Below are positions 23,701-42,374 of a DNA stretch of 64,000 bases, in pieces. Position 1 is the stretch's first letter, and each line of letters begins with the position of its first letter. Origin of the DNA: Macrostomum hystrix (Eukaryota; Platyhelminthes; Macrostomidae); contig CATNEN010000029.1 in assembly GCA_950097015.1 (NCBI GenBank), positions 4,235,501-4,299,500 on the forward strand, written 5' to 3'. The position numbers and the translations under genes were made by a program. Under the pieces are notes generated by a model. It was not told the origin of the DNA, made no database searches, and saw nothing but the letters and a program-made list of their open reading frames with translations.

Positions 23701-24435
23701 TCATAGTCCCTTATTCCTTATCCCTTATTCCCTTATTCCTAATCTACAGCCTCTAATCTTCTGATCCCGCAGTCTCTAGTTTCTAAATCTCAGATCGAAT
23801 TTTTAATTCCCTCAAATCTAAAGTCTCAGTGAGCTTAATATCATATCCCTAATCGCGGAGTTCTTAAAAGTGCATATTGTACTATTAAAATGAGGCATTC
23901 TAAACACCCAATCTCCTTAACCAAATCAACCTAGGTCCACTGAGAAAGCTTTAACTGAATATCGGTTTCTTGTGAAATCAAAATAACAACTTAAGTAGCG
24001 TGACGGACCCCGCCGGCAAACCCAAACCAACCGTAACTGCACAGTTCGTGTGCCTGTGCCGAATATCGCATGTCAGACAGAATCATCTAGCCGGACTTCC
24101 TTCCTTCATAACGGGTAGGGGACATTGATGCGATTAAATTTGTTCATTGAAAACCGAAGCCTAGCCAATCAGAGACTAGCTAGAGTTGTAACCATGCGTG
24201 CTTGTCCGCCGACCAATAAGGGATATTGGCTTCAGATTTGATAGGTAAGGCAGGCGCAAAATATGTCTCATACTTGATCATGCTGCTTTGCTAGTTGACT
24301 TGGGCTAACTCACAATCTGATTCCAAGTGGCCGACTGCACTTTAGAGAACATTTTTACTGACAAGGTGAGTAACATATATTTATTGCTATTATGATTAAG
24401 AAACTTTTAGTTGAATGTTTTTTTAAAAAACTTTC
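23701..24435. other. Gap between arrays, no gene seen
   Basis: About 0.7 kb of non-repetitive sequence. No coding frame with protein-like character and no repeat recognised. Confidence 0.5.
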
Positions 24436-24439
24436 TAAA

Positions 24440-25275
24440 ATGAGACACAGTGAGACACATTGAGAGACACAGTGAGAGACAGTGAGAGACACAGTGAGAG
24501 AGACAGTGAGAGACAGTGACAGACAGTGAGACACAGTGAGAGACAGTGAGAGACAGTGAGAGACACAGTGAGAGACACAGTGAGAGAGACAGTGAGAGAC
24601 AGTGACAGACAGTGAGAGACACAGTGAGAGACACAGTGAGAGACACAGTGAGAGACACAGTGAGAGACACAGTGAGAAACACAGTGAGAGACACAGTGAG
24701 AGACACAGTGAGAGACAGTGAGACACAGTGAGAGACACAGTGAGAGACACAGTGAGAGACACAGTGAGAGACACAGTGAGAGACACAGTGAGAGACACAG
24801 TGAGAGACACAGTGAGAGACACAGTGAGAGACAGCGAGAGACACAGTGAGACACAGTGAGAGACACAGTGAGAGACACAGTGAGAGACACAGTGAGAGAC
24901 AGTGAGACACAGTGAGAGACACAGTGAGAGACACAGTGAGAGACACAGTGAGAGACACAGTGAGAGACACAGTGAGAGACACAGTGAGAAACACAGTGAG
25001 AGACACAGTGAGAGACACAGTGAGAGACAGTGAGAGACACAGTGAGAGACAGTGAGAGACACAGTGAGAGACACAGTGAGAGACACAGTGAGAGACACAG
25101 TGAGAGACACAGTTAAAAGAGTCTCAGTCACTAAGACTCACTGTGTCTCACTGAATTGTGTCTCTCACGGGCCAGTGAGAGACACTGTGAGAGACACAGT
25201 GAGAGACAGTGAGAGACAGTGAGAGACACAGTGAGATAGTGAGAGACACAGTGAGATACAATAAGAGACAATATT
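24440..25275. repeat. 12-bp minisatellite (AGTGAGAGACAC)
   Basis: About 55 units with occasional short AGTGAGAG variants, a break at about 25,115-25,170 that includes an inverted copy (CTCACTGTGTCTCACTG), then a short second block. The tract is purine-rich on the plus strand. Confidence 0.95.
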
Positions 25276-25596
25276 GTTTAAAGTGTATCGTGAATTATTG
25301 GAATTTCGGGACTAGAACTCGGGGTGCACAGTTTTTTGCCCATTGCTGCACTGTTTCTTACTAACTTGGACTTCTCAAGCTCACGCTGATAAACTCCGTC
25401 TCCCTTGAGTGAACTCCAAGGGAGTTGAGACTATGGCTTATTGTGGAGCCTGATATCAGTGTTGAAATCTTTCCAGTTTATTGCTCGCTAATAAAAGCTA
25501 GATTCGATTTGTGACTGTCATTTACAATATCTTATTATTAGTAGGACTTGTATATCACATTGATACTGCTCATATTATACTCGTACTAGCGGTAAC

Positions 25597-26090
25597 TAAG
25601 GGGTCAGCTACCTTATTTGATAGCGGGCCAAAGAGAGACCCTAAAAGATGACAGTTGGCCGCATTGACTGTAGAAATATGAGATATGAGAGATTACACAA
25701 AGAAGAGATCACAGGGGAGATGAGACACGGGAGAGATGAGACACGGGAGAGATGAGACACGGGAGAGATGAGACACGGGAGAGATGAGACACGGGAGAGA
25801 TGAGACACGGGAGAGATGAGACACGGGAGAGATGAGACACGGGAGAGATGAGACACGGGAGAGATGAGACACGGGAGAGATGAGACACGGGAGAGATGAG
25901 ACACGGTAGAGATGAGACACGGGAGAGATGAGACACGGGAGAGATGAGACACGGGAGAGATGAGACACGGGAGAGATGAGACACAGGAGAGATGAGAGGA
26001 GGATACTATAGGTGTCGGAAGGGGCAACGGGCCGGATTTGGGAGATTCGAGGGCCGCATCTGGCCCGCGGGCCGGAGTTTGCCGATCCGT
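25597..26090. mobile_element. hAT-type MITE, about 494 bp, with an expanded internal minisatellite
   Basis: Shares both ends with the 59,808 element: GAGAGACCCTAAAAGA and GGCCGCATTGACTGTAG on the left, GGGCCGCATCTGGCCC and GGCCGGAGTTTGCCGA on the right. Flanks GCGGTAAC and GCGCTAAC give an 8-bp duplication with one mismatch. Inside, 25,720-26,000 is a regular 16-bp array (AGATGAGACACGGGAG). Confidence 0.8.
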
Positions 26091-26149
26091 GCGCTAACTG
26101 AATATACATCGCATTGCCATCCATTTAGCTAGTAAAGGCTCGAGTTAAT

Positions 26150-26785
26150 TCCTGGGACCGATACTGGGATTTTACTGAGATTGATACATGGATTGATACT
26201 GGGATCGATACTGGGATTGATACATGGATTGATACTGGGATCGATACTGGGATTGATACATGGATTGATACTGGGATCGATACTGGGATTGATACTGGGA
26301 TTGATATTGGGATCGATACTGGGATTGATACTGGGATCGATACTGGGATTTTACTGAGATTGATACATGGATTGATACTGGGATCGATACTGGGATTGAT
26401 ACTGGGATTGATACTGGGATTGATACTTGGATCGATACTGGGATTGATACTGGGATTGATGCTTAGATTGATACTGGGATTGATACTAGGATTGATGCTT
26501 AGATTGATACTGGGATTGATGCTTAGATTGATACTGGGATTGATGCTTAGATTGATACTGGGATTGATACTGGGATTGATGCTTAGATTGATACTGGGAT
26601 TGATACTGGGATTGAAACTGGGATTGATACTGGGGTTGAAACTGGGATTGATACTGGGATTGATACTGGGATTGATGCTTAGATTGATACTGGGATTGAC
26701 ACTGGGATGCTAAGATCGATACTGGGATTTTACTGGGATTGATACTGAGTTAGATGCTAAGATTGATACTGAGATCGATCTAATA
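26150..26785. repeat. 12-bp minisatellite (CTGGGATTGATA)
   Basis: About 50 copies with CTGGGATCGATA and CTTAGATTGATG variants. It begins about 60 bp after the MITE at 25,597-26,090. Confidence 0.93.
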
Positions 26786-26789
26786 GTCA

Positions 26790-27410
26790 GAACGGCACTA
26801 ATGGTTTTTTGTTTGAAATGAAACATCGGAGAGAAACATTCGACTTTAGAAACCGAATTTGTAAGAATGCTTGAAATTCATGGAAGCACGGAAGTTCCGA
26901 AAGAAAGCATGTCCTTAACGCACGTATTATCTGAAAAAAAATTTTATTCCCAAACCGGAAGAATATTTGCAGACTCGACGTTTGTAGACAAAAAAGTTTC
27001 AGCTTTACAATTTCGAAATTGTTTTCGGAATTTTATTCACTTCTGGCAGTGAAAAAAGCCAATAGTAGCGATCAATTGATCAATTTTCAGCTCGGCAAAA
27101 GCATTAGCACATGACATTCTCGGGTGGCAACGGCATAGTGACACAGTTGACAATTCCCAGCTAGCTGTCCAAGGACAAATTCTTCAAAATAACAAAGCGT
27201 CCCCTTTTGCTAAAATTGAAGGCTGACCAACAGTTGCTAAGGGGGTAACTGCCTGTTTGGACTTTTGCGTGTCGAAATCTTTCAAATCTAAAAACAAAGG
27301 TGCGAAAATGGTTCTGCGTCCATGAAGCTGATGGATGTAGCTTTTAGGTGGCCTAAATAGGTAGATGGATTGCTAATCTATTCGATACAGATGACGAGAT
27401 AGAACTGATT
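26790..27410. other. Spacer without a supported gene
   Basis: Short frames only. None shows a domain, a signal peptide or splice sites I could defend. Confidence 0.45.
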
Positions 27411-27412
27411 GC

Positions 27413-28275
27413 TATCCCTCACCGAAATCTCAATTCCCTGAAAACCCAATTCACTGAAACCCCAATTTCCTGAAAACCCAATTCACCGAAATCCCAATTC
27501 CCTGAAAACCCAATTCACTGAAACCCCAATTTCCTGAAAACCTATTTCACTGAAATCCCAATTCACTGAAACCCCAATTCACTGAAATCCCAATTCACTG
27601 AAACCCCAAGTCACTGAAATCCCAATTCACTGAAACCCCAATTCACTGAAACCCCAATTCACTAAAATCTCAATTCACTGAAACCCCAATTCACTGAGAC
27701 CCCAATTCACTGAAATCCCAATTCACTGAAACCCCAAGTCACTGAAATCCCAATTCACTGAAATCCCAATTCCCTGAAAACCTATTTCACTGAAACCCCA
27801 ATTTCCTGAAAACCTAATCCAATGAAATCCCAATTCACTGAAACCCCAAGTCACTGAAATCCCAATTCACTGAAACCCCAATTCACTGAAATCCCAATTC
27901 ACTGAAATCCCAATTCACGGAAATCCCAATTCACTGAAACCCCAATTCACTGAAACCCCAATTCACTGAAACCCCAATTCACTGAAAGCCCAATTCACTG
28001 AAACCCCAATTCACTAAAATCTCAATTCACTGAAACCCCAATTCACTGAGACCCCAATTCACTGAAATCCCAATTCACTGAAAACCCAATTCACTGAAAC
28101 CCCAAGTCACTGAAATCCCAATTCCCTGAAAACCCAATCCACTGAAATCCCAATTCACTGAAATCCCAATCTCTTAAAATAAGTAAGTATTCGCGGCAAT
28201 ATTATGATATTGATATTGATCAAAAGTCTTACCAATAGACCCAAGTGGAACACGGCGATGGAAAAGTATGAAAGA
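27413..28275. repeat. Repeat block, copy 1: TATCCCTCACCGAAATC start, 16-bp array, unique 3' part
   Basis: Starts TATCCCTCACCGAAATC, continues as TTCACTGAAATCCCAA units to about 28,168, then a 105-bp non-tandem segment (CTCTTAAAATAAGTAAG…GGAACACGGCG). Both ends are shared with the block at 29,052-29,960, so the array belongs to a larger dispersed element. Confidence 0.8.
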
Positions 28276-28279
28276 CAGA

Positions 28280-29045
28280 AACCTATTGTGTAGTAGGCCT
28301 GGTCTTTCCACAGTTAAAAGTTTCAGTGTAAGCATCAAAACACAATGACCCCATTTTAAGAGATTGAGCACAAGTCTCACATTCAATGTCAAGTTTTAGC
28401 TTTAGTTCAGCTAATTCTGAATTTGGGATTCAATGTTGGTGTGATGAAGCCAAATTCGGACAAAAGTCACGCTTAATAGTGATTGCGCAGATTTTTTTGC
28501 TCCGATGAAGATTAATATTTTTTTAATGACGGAACTTTCAGCTTGTCCATGTCAAACAGTCTTCATCTCCGGGTGGTTTTTGTCTAGCATTTTCGCATCC
28601 GCCCTGGTTGCTATGGGATACGAAATTTCCGCTTTTTTTCTTGTTTCCCAAAAAAATGTACAACCGACAGTGCGACCTGTCAAATTTTAGCCCACCACCA
28701 GACCTCAACACCTCGAACTAATTAATTGCATTGAATGCTCTCGCCTTTCGTAGTGTACTTTTTTCTGTGTGGTCGAGTTTCTGGGTCTAGTTTATCTCAA
28801 ATCCAGTCAAATACAATTGCGACCCACCTCTCGACTGCTTTACTGACTCAATTTGAGCTCCTCGCCAAATCATGGGAATGGGATAAGTAGCGAATAGAAA
28901 GTGCGAGTCAAACAACTTGAAGCTCGGCTAGACAGCTATCAGTCTTCTTCTGTTTCTCCAATTTGCCGCGGACCCAATTTCTCAGATCTTCTCCCCTTGT
29001 AAGAGGGGATACTAGAAAACTTTTCGAGCTCGCACTCCATTCGTG
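28280..29045. other. Spacer between the two repeat blocks, no gene seen
   Basis: Mixed sequence with small open frames of no recognisable family. A short minus-strand frame at 28,174-28,392 overlaps the shared repeat segment and is rejected. Confidence 0.45.
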
Positions 29046-29051
29046 TATCCT

Positions 29052-29960
29052 TATCCCTCACCGAAATCCCAATTCCCTGAAATCCCAATTCACAAAAAAC
29101 CTAATTTTTTAATCCTAATTTGTTGAAATTACATTTCATAGAAATCCCAATTCACAGAAATCCCAATTCCCTGAAATCCCAATTCACTGAAATCCCAATT
29201 CCCTGAAATCCCAATTCACAAAAAACATAATTTTTTAATCCTAATTTGTTGAAATTACATTTCATAGAAATCCCAATTCATAGAAATCCCAATTCACAGA
29301 AATCCCAATTCACAGAAATCCCAATTCACAGAAATCCCAATTCACAGAAATCCCAATTCACTGAAATCCCAATTCCCTGAAATCCAATTCACAAAAGCCT
29401 AATTTTTTAATCCTAATTTGTTGAAATTACAATTCATAGAAATCCCAATTCACTGAAATCCCATTTCCCTAAAATCCCAATTCACTGAAATCCCAATTCA
29501 TTGAAATCCCAATTCATTGAAATCCCAATTCATTGAAATCCCAATTCACTGAAATCCCAATTCATTGAAATCCCAATTCACTGTAAGCTAGAAAAGTGTT
29601 AAATGAGCTTCTTCTGCTTGACAAAATATTTTTCTAAGAAATGTATCTCTTCGAAACGAGCACTCATAGCCAAGGCACTTTTCTCCACTCATCCCAGCAA
29701 AGCTATCCCCAAGCCAATAGAGAACTGACACCTGCCTATAGCTAAATGCAGCTCGGCTGCTGTCCCAGATCTAGTTGCCGGGTTGATTTTATTCTTAAAC
29801 TAGCAGAGATAAGCCCAGTGAAAATCTGGGTCATCGAGGTTATAAATTTCTTGATCTCTTAAAATAAGTAAGTATTCGCGGCAATATTATGATATTGATA
29901 TTGATCAAAAGTCATACCGATAGACCCAAGTGGAACACGGCGAGGGAAAATATGAAATAT
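29052..29960. repeat. Repeat block, copy 2 (same ends as 27,413-28,275)
   Basis: The 16-bp array runs 29,052-29,585. About 270 bp of other sequence follows, then the shared segment from about 29,853 (CTCTTAAAATAAGTAAG…). Within the array a longer unit (AATTTTTTAATCCTAATTTG…) recurs at about 29,105, 29,230 and 29,402. Confidence 0.8.
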
Positions 29961-30500
29961 GTTTTCTTTATCAGAACTTGAAGCGGCCTTCTTTGGGTCT
30001 ACTGAGGGGGATAATTAATGACGAACAGCCCGCACAGATCCCCATTCAACTCGTGTAGGTTCAAAAAGAAAGATTTATTTATTATAAGTACAGGCAGTGA
30101 GAGGACTATAATAATACGTTGTTTGTTCCTAACTTGAACTGCTCTTTCATGCAGACCCATAAAGCATTGAAAAAGTTTGAAGTATACAACTGTCCCCAAC
30201 CCAGGTGCGGTGGGATAATAGCGGGCTTTGCCGCTTAGATCGCTGAGAAGTGGCTGCACATTGAAACTTGGCTGGGCAAGGCATTCTTCGATGATTGATG
30301 AAAGGTGGGCGACCTTTTCTTGCTTCAGGTCCGCCATTGAGTTTCTGCTGCTCAATTTCACCCGCATTTCTGCCCCACTTTCCTCACTTCTTTGTCCAGC
30401 TCTGATTGAGTCCTGCTCTCAGCTCTCCGCTGAGTGCATCGCCTCTTCTTCACTACTTCACTCTCTGGCTTTCCCCTGTCCCCTGTGACTGACTCTGACT
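29961..30500. other. Region upstream of the GPCR, no certain gene
   Basis: A minus-strand frame at 29,999-30,367 (122 codons) has mixed amino-acid composition, but I recognise no family and no supporting splice sites. It may be untranslated sequence of the GPCR or chance. Confidence 0.35.
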
Positions 30501-30504
30501 CTCC

Positions 30505-30715
30505 TCATCACTCTTGGACTCACCTTATCACTCTCTGGCTCACCTTATCACTCTCTGGCTCACCTTATCACTCTCTGGCTCACCTTATCACTCTCTGGCT
30601 CACCTTATCACTCTCTGGCTCACCTTATCACTCTCTGACTCTCCTCATCACTCTCTGACTCTCCTCATCACTCTCTGGCTCACATTTTCACTCCTTAACT
30701 CATCAGATCACTCTT
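30505..30715. repeat. 18-bp minisatellite (CTCTGGCTCACCTTATCA)
   Basis: About 11 copies upstream of GPCR exon 1. Confidence 0.9.
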
Positions 30716-30996
30716 AGATTCTCATTGTCACTGAGATGACCTTGTCCTCTAACTAATCAGAAAAGAAATATTCTATTAAAACACATTCATTTTTTTTATA
30801 TTTCTTGATGCCGTCTAGAATTCTAAATATCACAGTCCAACATATCTGATTTGATTCATTAAATTAGAATAGATGTCATCATTTTTACCTGTCAGACATT
30901 GGGCTTCGATCAATCATTTAATTAAAGGGATCTCGCAAAGGCTTCCCATCTCAGAAGCAAGAAAAATGATATCCTTTCTCGCAGAAGATCAAAGCA

Positions 30997-36575
<5,579 letters not shown>

Positions 36576-36659
36576 AGAAGATCGAGCGGATGCGCATTGC
36601 AAACATCGGTTGATTTGTCTATAATTTGCCTCTGAAAGTACTTTTGCTTGTCAGTCTAG

Positions 36660-37000
36660 AATTTATATGGACGCCCTTTTTTCCACAGAACCGAACTTGG
36701 TTGCCCCCAGGTTGCCAGATTGCTGCAGCAGAGAGAAGGCTTGGGGTTTGGCTTGCAATATGCGCCCTTGAGGGCCAACCTCCAAGGCACAGTGAGAGTG
36801 TACACTGCCTGACGATGAGAAAGTCAGGGCAGTTGTACACACCTGTGTGAGCGTATGCCTGCGTACGGTATCTGTGTGCGTGTGTGCTCAGGAGTCAGCG
36901 AACTGGGCAGAATTGCCTCCTCACTGGCTGCGGGCTAGTGTCAGCAAATATGATGTGCCATTGCTTACCGCCCACCTGCAATTATTATTATTATTATCAC
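36660..37000 (+). mobile_element. Dispersed repeat family B, longest copy, 3' of the GPCR
   Basis: Contains the family B core on the plus strand (CAAGGCACAGTG…TGCCTGACGATGAG…GCTCAGGAGTCAGCG…) and an ATTATTATTATTATT tail near 36,982-36,997. The 5' boundary is uncertain; homology with the other copies is clear from about 36,773. Confidence 0.6.
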
Positions 37001-37004
37001 TGCA

Positions 37005-37065
37005 TGGACGCCTGAGATACGAACTCGCGACCTGTCAGTCAGCAATCATTTAACCAGAGCTGTAT
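37005..37065 (-). mobile_element. tRNA-like SINE head next to the family B copy
   Basis: The minus strand has a B-box-like GCGAGTTCGTATCTC. No cloverleaf closes, so it is not a tRNA gene. Probably the head of another SINE inserted in or fused to the family B copy. Confidence 0.4.
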
Positions 37066-37344
37066 ACTAGTATGATTAGTTATTCACGTGCCGCACCTAC
37101 GTATTAAATTACAATAAGCCACCATGGCCCTGATTTGCATACTCATATTAATATTACGGCTTCACTTTTTCAACGCATTCAATGTTTCCACGTTCCATTC
37201 ATGTGTGCCGATGTCACACCCACTTGCCCATTTTAGCGTTACAAAAAGCATGTTGACTATAGTCTGATTCTATTCAAGAAGGCGTGCGCAGAACTGTGTG
37301 AGTTTTAGACCAACTCTAATTTGTATCGATAGAATCTTGCTAAT

Positions 37345-38770
37345 TGCTAACAGGAACTTTCTAAAGTACTGGAGGGATAACGGAGACTTCCTGAAGTACC
37401 GGAGGGATAACTGATACTTCCTGAAGTGCTGGAGGGATAACGGAGACTTCCTGAAGTACCGGAGGGATAACTGATACTTCCTGAAGTGCTGGAGGGATAA
37501 CGGAGACTTCCTGAAGTGCTGGAGGGATAACGGAGACTTCCTGAAGTACTGGAGGGATAACGGAGATTTCCTGAAGTACTGGAGGGATAACGGAGACTTC
37601 CTGAAGTACTGGAGGGATAACTGATACTTCCTGAAGTGCTGGAGGGATAACGGAGACTTCCTGAAGTATTGGAGGGATGACGGAGACTTCCTGAAGTACT
37701 GGAGGGATAACTGATACTTCCTGAAGTGCTGGAGGGTTAACGGAGATTTCCTGAAGTATTGGAGGGATGACGGAGACTTCCTGAAGTACTGGAGGGATAA
37801 CGGAGATTTCCTGAAGTATTGGAGGGATGACGGAGATTTCCTGAAGTGCTGGAGGGATAACCGAGATTTCCTGAAGTACTGGAGGGATAACTGATACTTC
37901 CTGAAGTGCTGGAGGGTTAACGGAGATTTCCTGAAGTATTGGAGGGATGACGGAGACTTCCTGAAGTACTGGAGGGATAACGGAGATTTCCTGAAGTATT
38001 GGAGGGATGACGGAGATTTCCTGAAGTATTGGAGGGATGACGGAGACTTCCTGAAGTATTGGAGGGATGACGGAGACTTCCTGAAGTACTGGAGGGTTAA
38101 CGGAGATTTCCTGAAGTATTGGAGGGATGACGGAGACTTCCTGAAGTATTGGAGGGATGACGGAGATTTCCTGAAGTACCGGAGGGATAACTGATACTTC
38201 CTGAAGTGCTGGAGGGATAACGGAGACTTCCTGAAGTGCTGGAAGGATAACGGAGACTTCCTGAAGTGCTGGAGGGATAACTGATACTTCCTGAAGTGCT
38301 GGAGGGATAACGGAGACTTCCTGAAGTACTGGAGGGATAACGGAGATTTCCTGAAGTGCTGGAGGGATAACCGAGATTTCCTGAAGTACTGGAGGGATAA
38401 CTGATACTTCAGTAGTGCTGGAGGGATAACCGAGACTTCCTGAAGTACTGGAGGGTTAACGGAGATTTCCTGAAGTATTGGAGGGATGACGGAGACTTCC
38501 TGAAGTATTGGAGGGATGACGGAGATTTCCTGAAGTACCGGAGGGATAACTGATACTTCCTGAAGTGCTGGAGGGATAACGGAGACTTCCTGAAGTGCTG
38601 GAGGGATAACTGATACTTCCTGAAGTGCTGGAGGGTTAACGGAGATTTCCTGAAGTATTGGAGGGATAACCGAGATTTCCTGAAGTACTGGAGGGATAAC
38701 CGAGATTTCCTGAAGTACTGGAGGGATAACCGAGATTTCCTGAAGTACTGGAGGGAAAACGGAGGCTCCC
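37345..38770. repeat. 30-bp minisatellite (CTTCCTGAAGTACTGGAGGG…)
   Basis: About 47 copies of a 30-bp unit ending ATAACGGAGA or ATAACTGATA, with a shared mosaic of variants, 3' of the GPCR. One 1-bp phase slip near 38,410. Confidence 0.95.
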
Positions 38771-38789
38771 GAAAGGACTAGGGTATAAA

Positions 38790-40750
38790 GGAGGCCTCCT
38801 GGAGAAGTTGTTGTACTCGAGCAGCGCGCACAAAAGCAATATAAACACTGCTATAACTAGAAGTATCTGAAGAAATGAGACTGGCAATTTGTCATAATTC
38901 ACTGAAGCTTGTTTCGTAGAAAAAAACACTATAAACAGTTTGTGCATTGTAACAAAATGCTTATTTTTAGATCTTGCTTGAAAAAACTGATTTCTGTATC
39001 GTATTATTTCTTAGAAATTTGCTTGGTGACCATGTCATAGATAGATTTTTTATGACGCACTGTGTACAAGCAGTAAATTTAGTCTCTCTTTCAATGTTGT
39101 AAGTTGTGACATTCAACCCGTGTTAATTAAGAATATTTTTGAAGTGAAAGACTAACCTATAAGCCCCTTAACGTACGCACGCGTGAAATAAATGTTTTTA
39201 TTAATAAATAAAATTAATTAATTGAATAAGCTAAACAAATAAATAGCATTTCCTGAGGGGAGCAATGGTATATTAACTGATAGCTTGTCAATCGAGATAA
39301 TGGAGATACAGGATGTGAGTCGCTATAAATCATGTTTAGCTGCTCCAATTACATGTTATTGATCGATGAGGGGTTAAATTATCCGCGGCCATAACCAATC
39401 ATCGCTATATATTGTTCTCCCAAGCCGAGAAATCTCTGAAACAATTATCCCGGTAAACTAAACAATCGTCAAGCTAAAAGTGCACCAGTAATGGCTTTGT
39501 AGTCTTTCTATACAACACGACTGACTAGTCGAACAACGAATCAATAGTCTTGTTTTAAACGACAGAAAAACTAACAGTTTGGCCGTATGAGCATGAGATA
39601 AGGTCAAGCGTGCCATTTTCTAGTTAAAAGGTCTCGTTCAAATGAGAAAATACTGGTGATGAATGGCTGTGAATGGACTGGCGTTTCGGCACGGGTTATT
39701 TCTACAATGCGAACTAAAAATTTGCTTTATCTAGAACTCATTTAGAGTGCAAGCAAGCCTAGCTGATCCTTTTATTAAAGAGAATATTAAAAACCATCTA
39801 CCTTAGGTACAACGAAGCCTCGTCAAAAACATGATGACTACCGGGCAGTCGAAACTTGTGTGTTCCGCTAATGTACACACAATTCCTAATATATCACCCG
39901 CTGGTGTAAGCATCCCTCTGACTTCTTACTCCCAGTGAACGCACACCCTTCTACTCTCTTCCTCCCATGTACACTTACCCCTCTGAACTTCTCTCCCCAA
40001 ATGTACATTCACCACTTAGACTTCTTACCGCGATGTACACAAACTTCTTCTGCCTCCTATGCACACACCACTTCTGCCCCCATTCTCGAATGTACATACC
40101 ACCTGATTTTATCTTTCAACGCTACACATGTCTCAATGAATAGAGCTCTCGCACTATAGTCCTTACAATACTACGAAGATAAACGCATTGCGGCTATATG
40201 AGTCACTGACGCTATAGGCTATTTGGCTGAATGCTGTAATCATAATCGAGTTTTAATAATCCGATACTTGAAATACATTTGCCAATTGACTCTCGTTGCT
40301 TCATGTTTAGCGGATTAATAAATTCGATACTGAACTAGTCGCTTGTAAATATGTAGGCATGCTATGACATCTTGCTTGCTCAATGGCTGGTTACATCTAA
40401 TTGCTCTGTGCTGCATGATTGCCACATTTCACCATGGTAAAGAGCTTTCGATTGCCGTCACAGCTATTATTGGGGAATTATTTTGAGCTGAGCAATACAA
40501 TTTTCCGCAAATCAGTCCATTTCACTGCAGCTTAATTCGGTCTGGATGAAATGGGTGGGGTGGGCAATAAGCCAACTGAATTCCGCGCATTCTGGAACAT
40601 GGCTAGCTAGTTTCTGAAGGTTCATAAGGCTTAATTAACTGAGCTGACTACTCGATTAGCGGAATGACTGAAGAATGCATATTGCACTCAAAAGCGGCAT
40701 GAAATAAGTATAATAAATCTGAGAAATCTGAGTTATGCCTATCAGATCGA
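38790..40750. other. Intergenic, no gene seen
   Basis: Two kilobases of AT-rich sequence with a loosely repeated AATGTACAC motif near 39,930-40,100. No coding frame with protein-like features. Confidence 0.5.
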
Positions 40751-40754
40751 CAGC

Positions 40755-41215
40755 GTTTAGAACAGGTTTACATAATGCCTAACATGATCTAACATATTGG
40801 GAGCCTGTCTAACAGGTTTACATCGTGTCTGATATTATCTAACATATTGGGAGCCTGTCTAACAGGTTTACATCGTGTCTGATATTATCTAACATATTGG
40901 GAGCCTGTCTAACAGGCTTACATCGTGTCTAACATGATCTAACATATTGGGAGCCTGTCTAACAGGCTTAGATCGTGTCTAATATTATCTAACATATTGG
41001 GAGCCTGTCTAACAGGCTTACATCGTGTCTGATATTATCTAACATATTGGGAGCCTGTCTAACAGGTTTACATCGTGTCTGATATTATCTAACATATTGG
41101 GAGCCTGTCTAACAGGTTTACATCGTGTCTGATATTATCTAACATATTTGGAGCCTGTCTAACAGGCTTACATCGTTTCTGATATTATCTAACATATTGG
41201 GAGCCTGTCTAGAGA
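40755..41215. repeat. 50-bp minisatellite (GAGCCTGTCTAACAGGTTTA…)
   Basis: Nine copies of a 50-bp unit (…CATCGTGTCTGATATTATCTAACATATTGG). The CCTGTCTAACAGG part is a short inverted repeat. Confidence 0.93.
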
Positions 41216-41349
41216 GGGATTTCCGGATTAAGGAAAACAAGCCGCTAAAGTGGAAAAACGCATAAAATGATACATTCAGCTGAACAATTTTTCTGTGTAT
41301 TTTCGCTGCTTACTACTTAGTAAGAAAAAGCGCTCAGTGGATGCATGGG

Positions 41350-41650
41350 ATGGAATGAGGCCTGAAGGAGAGGCTGAATCAGGCCTGAAGGAGGCCTGAA
41401 GGAGGGGCTGAGTGAGGCCTGAAGGAAGGGCTGAATGAGGCCCGAAGGAGGGGCTGAATGAGGCCTGAAGGAGGGGCTGAATGAGGCCCGAAGGAGGGGC
41501 AGAATGAGGCCCGAAGGAGGGGCTGAGTGAGGCCTCAAGGAAGGGCAGAATGAGGCCTGAAGGAGGGGCAGAATGAGGCCTGAAGGAGGGGCAGAATGAG
41601 GCCTGAAGGAGGGGCTGAATGAGGCCTGAAGGAGAGGCTGGAGGCAGTCC
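41350..41650. repeat. 22-24-bp minisatellite (GAGGCCTGAAGGAGGGGCTGA)
   Basis: About 13 copies with GCCTGA/GCCCGA and GGGGCTG/GGGGCAG variants. Confidence 0.9.
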
Positions 41651-41654
41651 GTAT

Positions 41655-42370
41655 TGTATTGAAGACGGTAATAAAATGCAAAGTTTTCGACCTAAAGGAG
41701 GCCAGAGCAACTAATAGGAAAATTAGGTGGATTGAAAGGCAAACAGGTGATTTATTGTTACCGCAAGCCTGATGTCATGGCTAGCTGAGAATTGAATAAT
41801 TTAAAAGCAAGTTTTGATTCGTATATTTACGAGTATGCCGAGAAATTCATAACTAATGCACATGAGATAAGAATCTAACAATCCATTTCATAATCATATA
41901 TCAAATAGACCAGTACACAATGCATAAATAACTTCGATTTTGTCTTACGAGCTATATAACTTTATTTGCAATTCTATATACACTAAGAGGAAACTATGCA
42001 TATATTTATTTGTAAGTGTAACAATTCGTTATTATTATCGTCATAAAATAACTACGAGTTTTACGTTTTTAATTTACGAGACGGACAGCAAAAAGAGAAA
42101 AATATTTTAGATGGATTATAATCATAATAATAGTTGCTTCATTGCTTTTATTACAAGACAATGGAAGACTAGTTGAGAAGTTTATAGGTCACTACTTTTC
42201 TCAATCAAAAAATTTTCTTTCTGGTAAAAACACTTCAATAATTCAACAGCTCAGATTTCATTTGGGTCTCAGATACAGTGCACGATAATTTAGACACGAC
42301 AAATCATTAAATAAGCTGATATTCAGTTATCAACTCCGGTTTACAAAGAAAACCAAGTAATAATAGTAAG
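41655..42370. other. AT-rich spacer, no gene seen
   Basis: About 0.7 kb of AT-rich sequence without recognisable coding, RNA or repeat structure. Confidence 0.5.
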
Positions 42371-42374
42371 TACA

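Noticed and set aside
24355-25131. Minus-strand frames rich in L-T-V-S or C-L-S over the AGTGAGAGACAC array
   Set aside because: Twelve-base tandem repeat translations with no independent coding signal.
29999-30367. Minus-strand frame of 122 codons upstream of the GPCR
   Set aside because: Composition is not obviously random, but there is no domain, homology known to me or transcript context. Not enough to call a gene.
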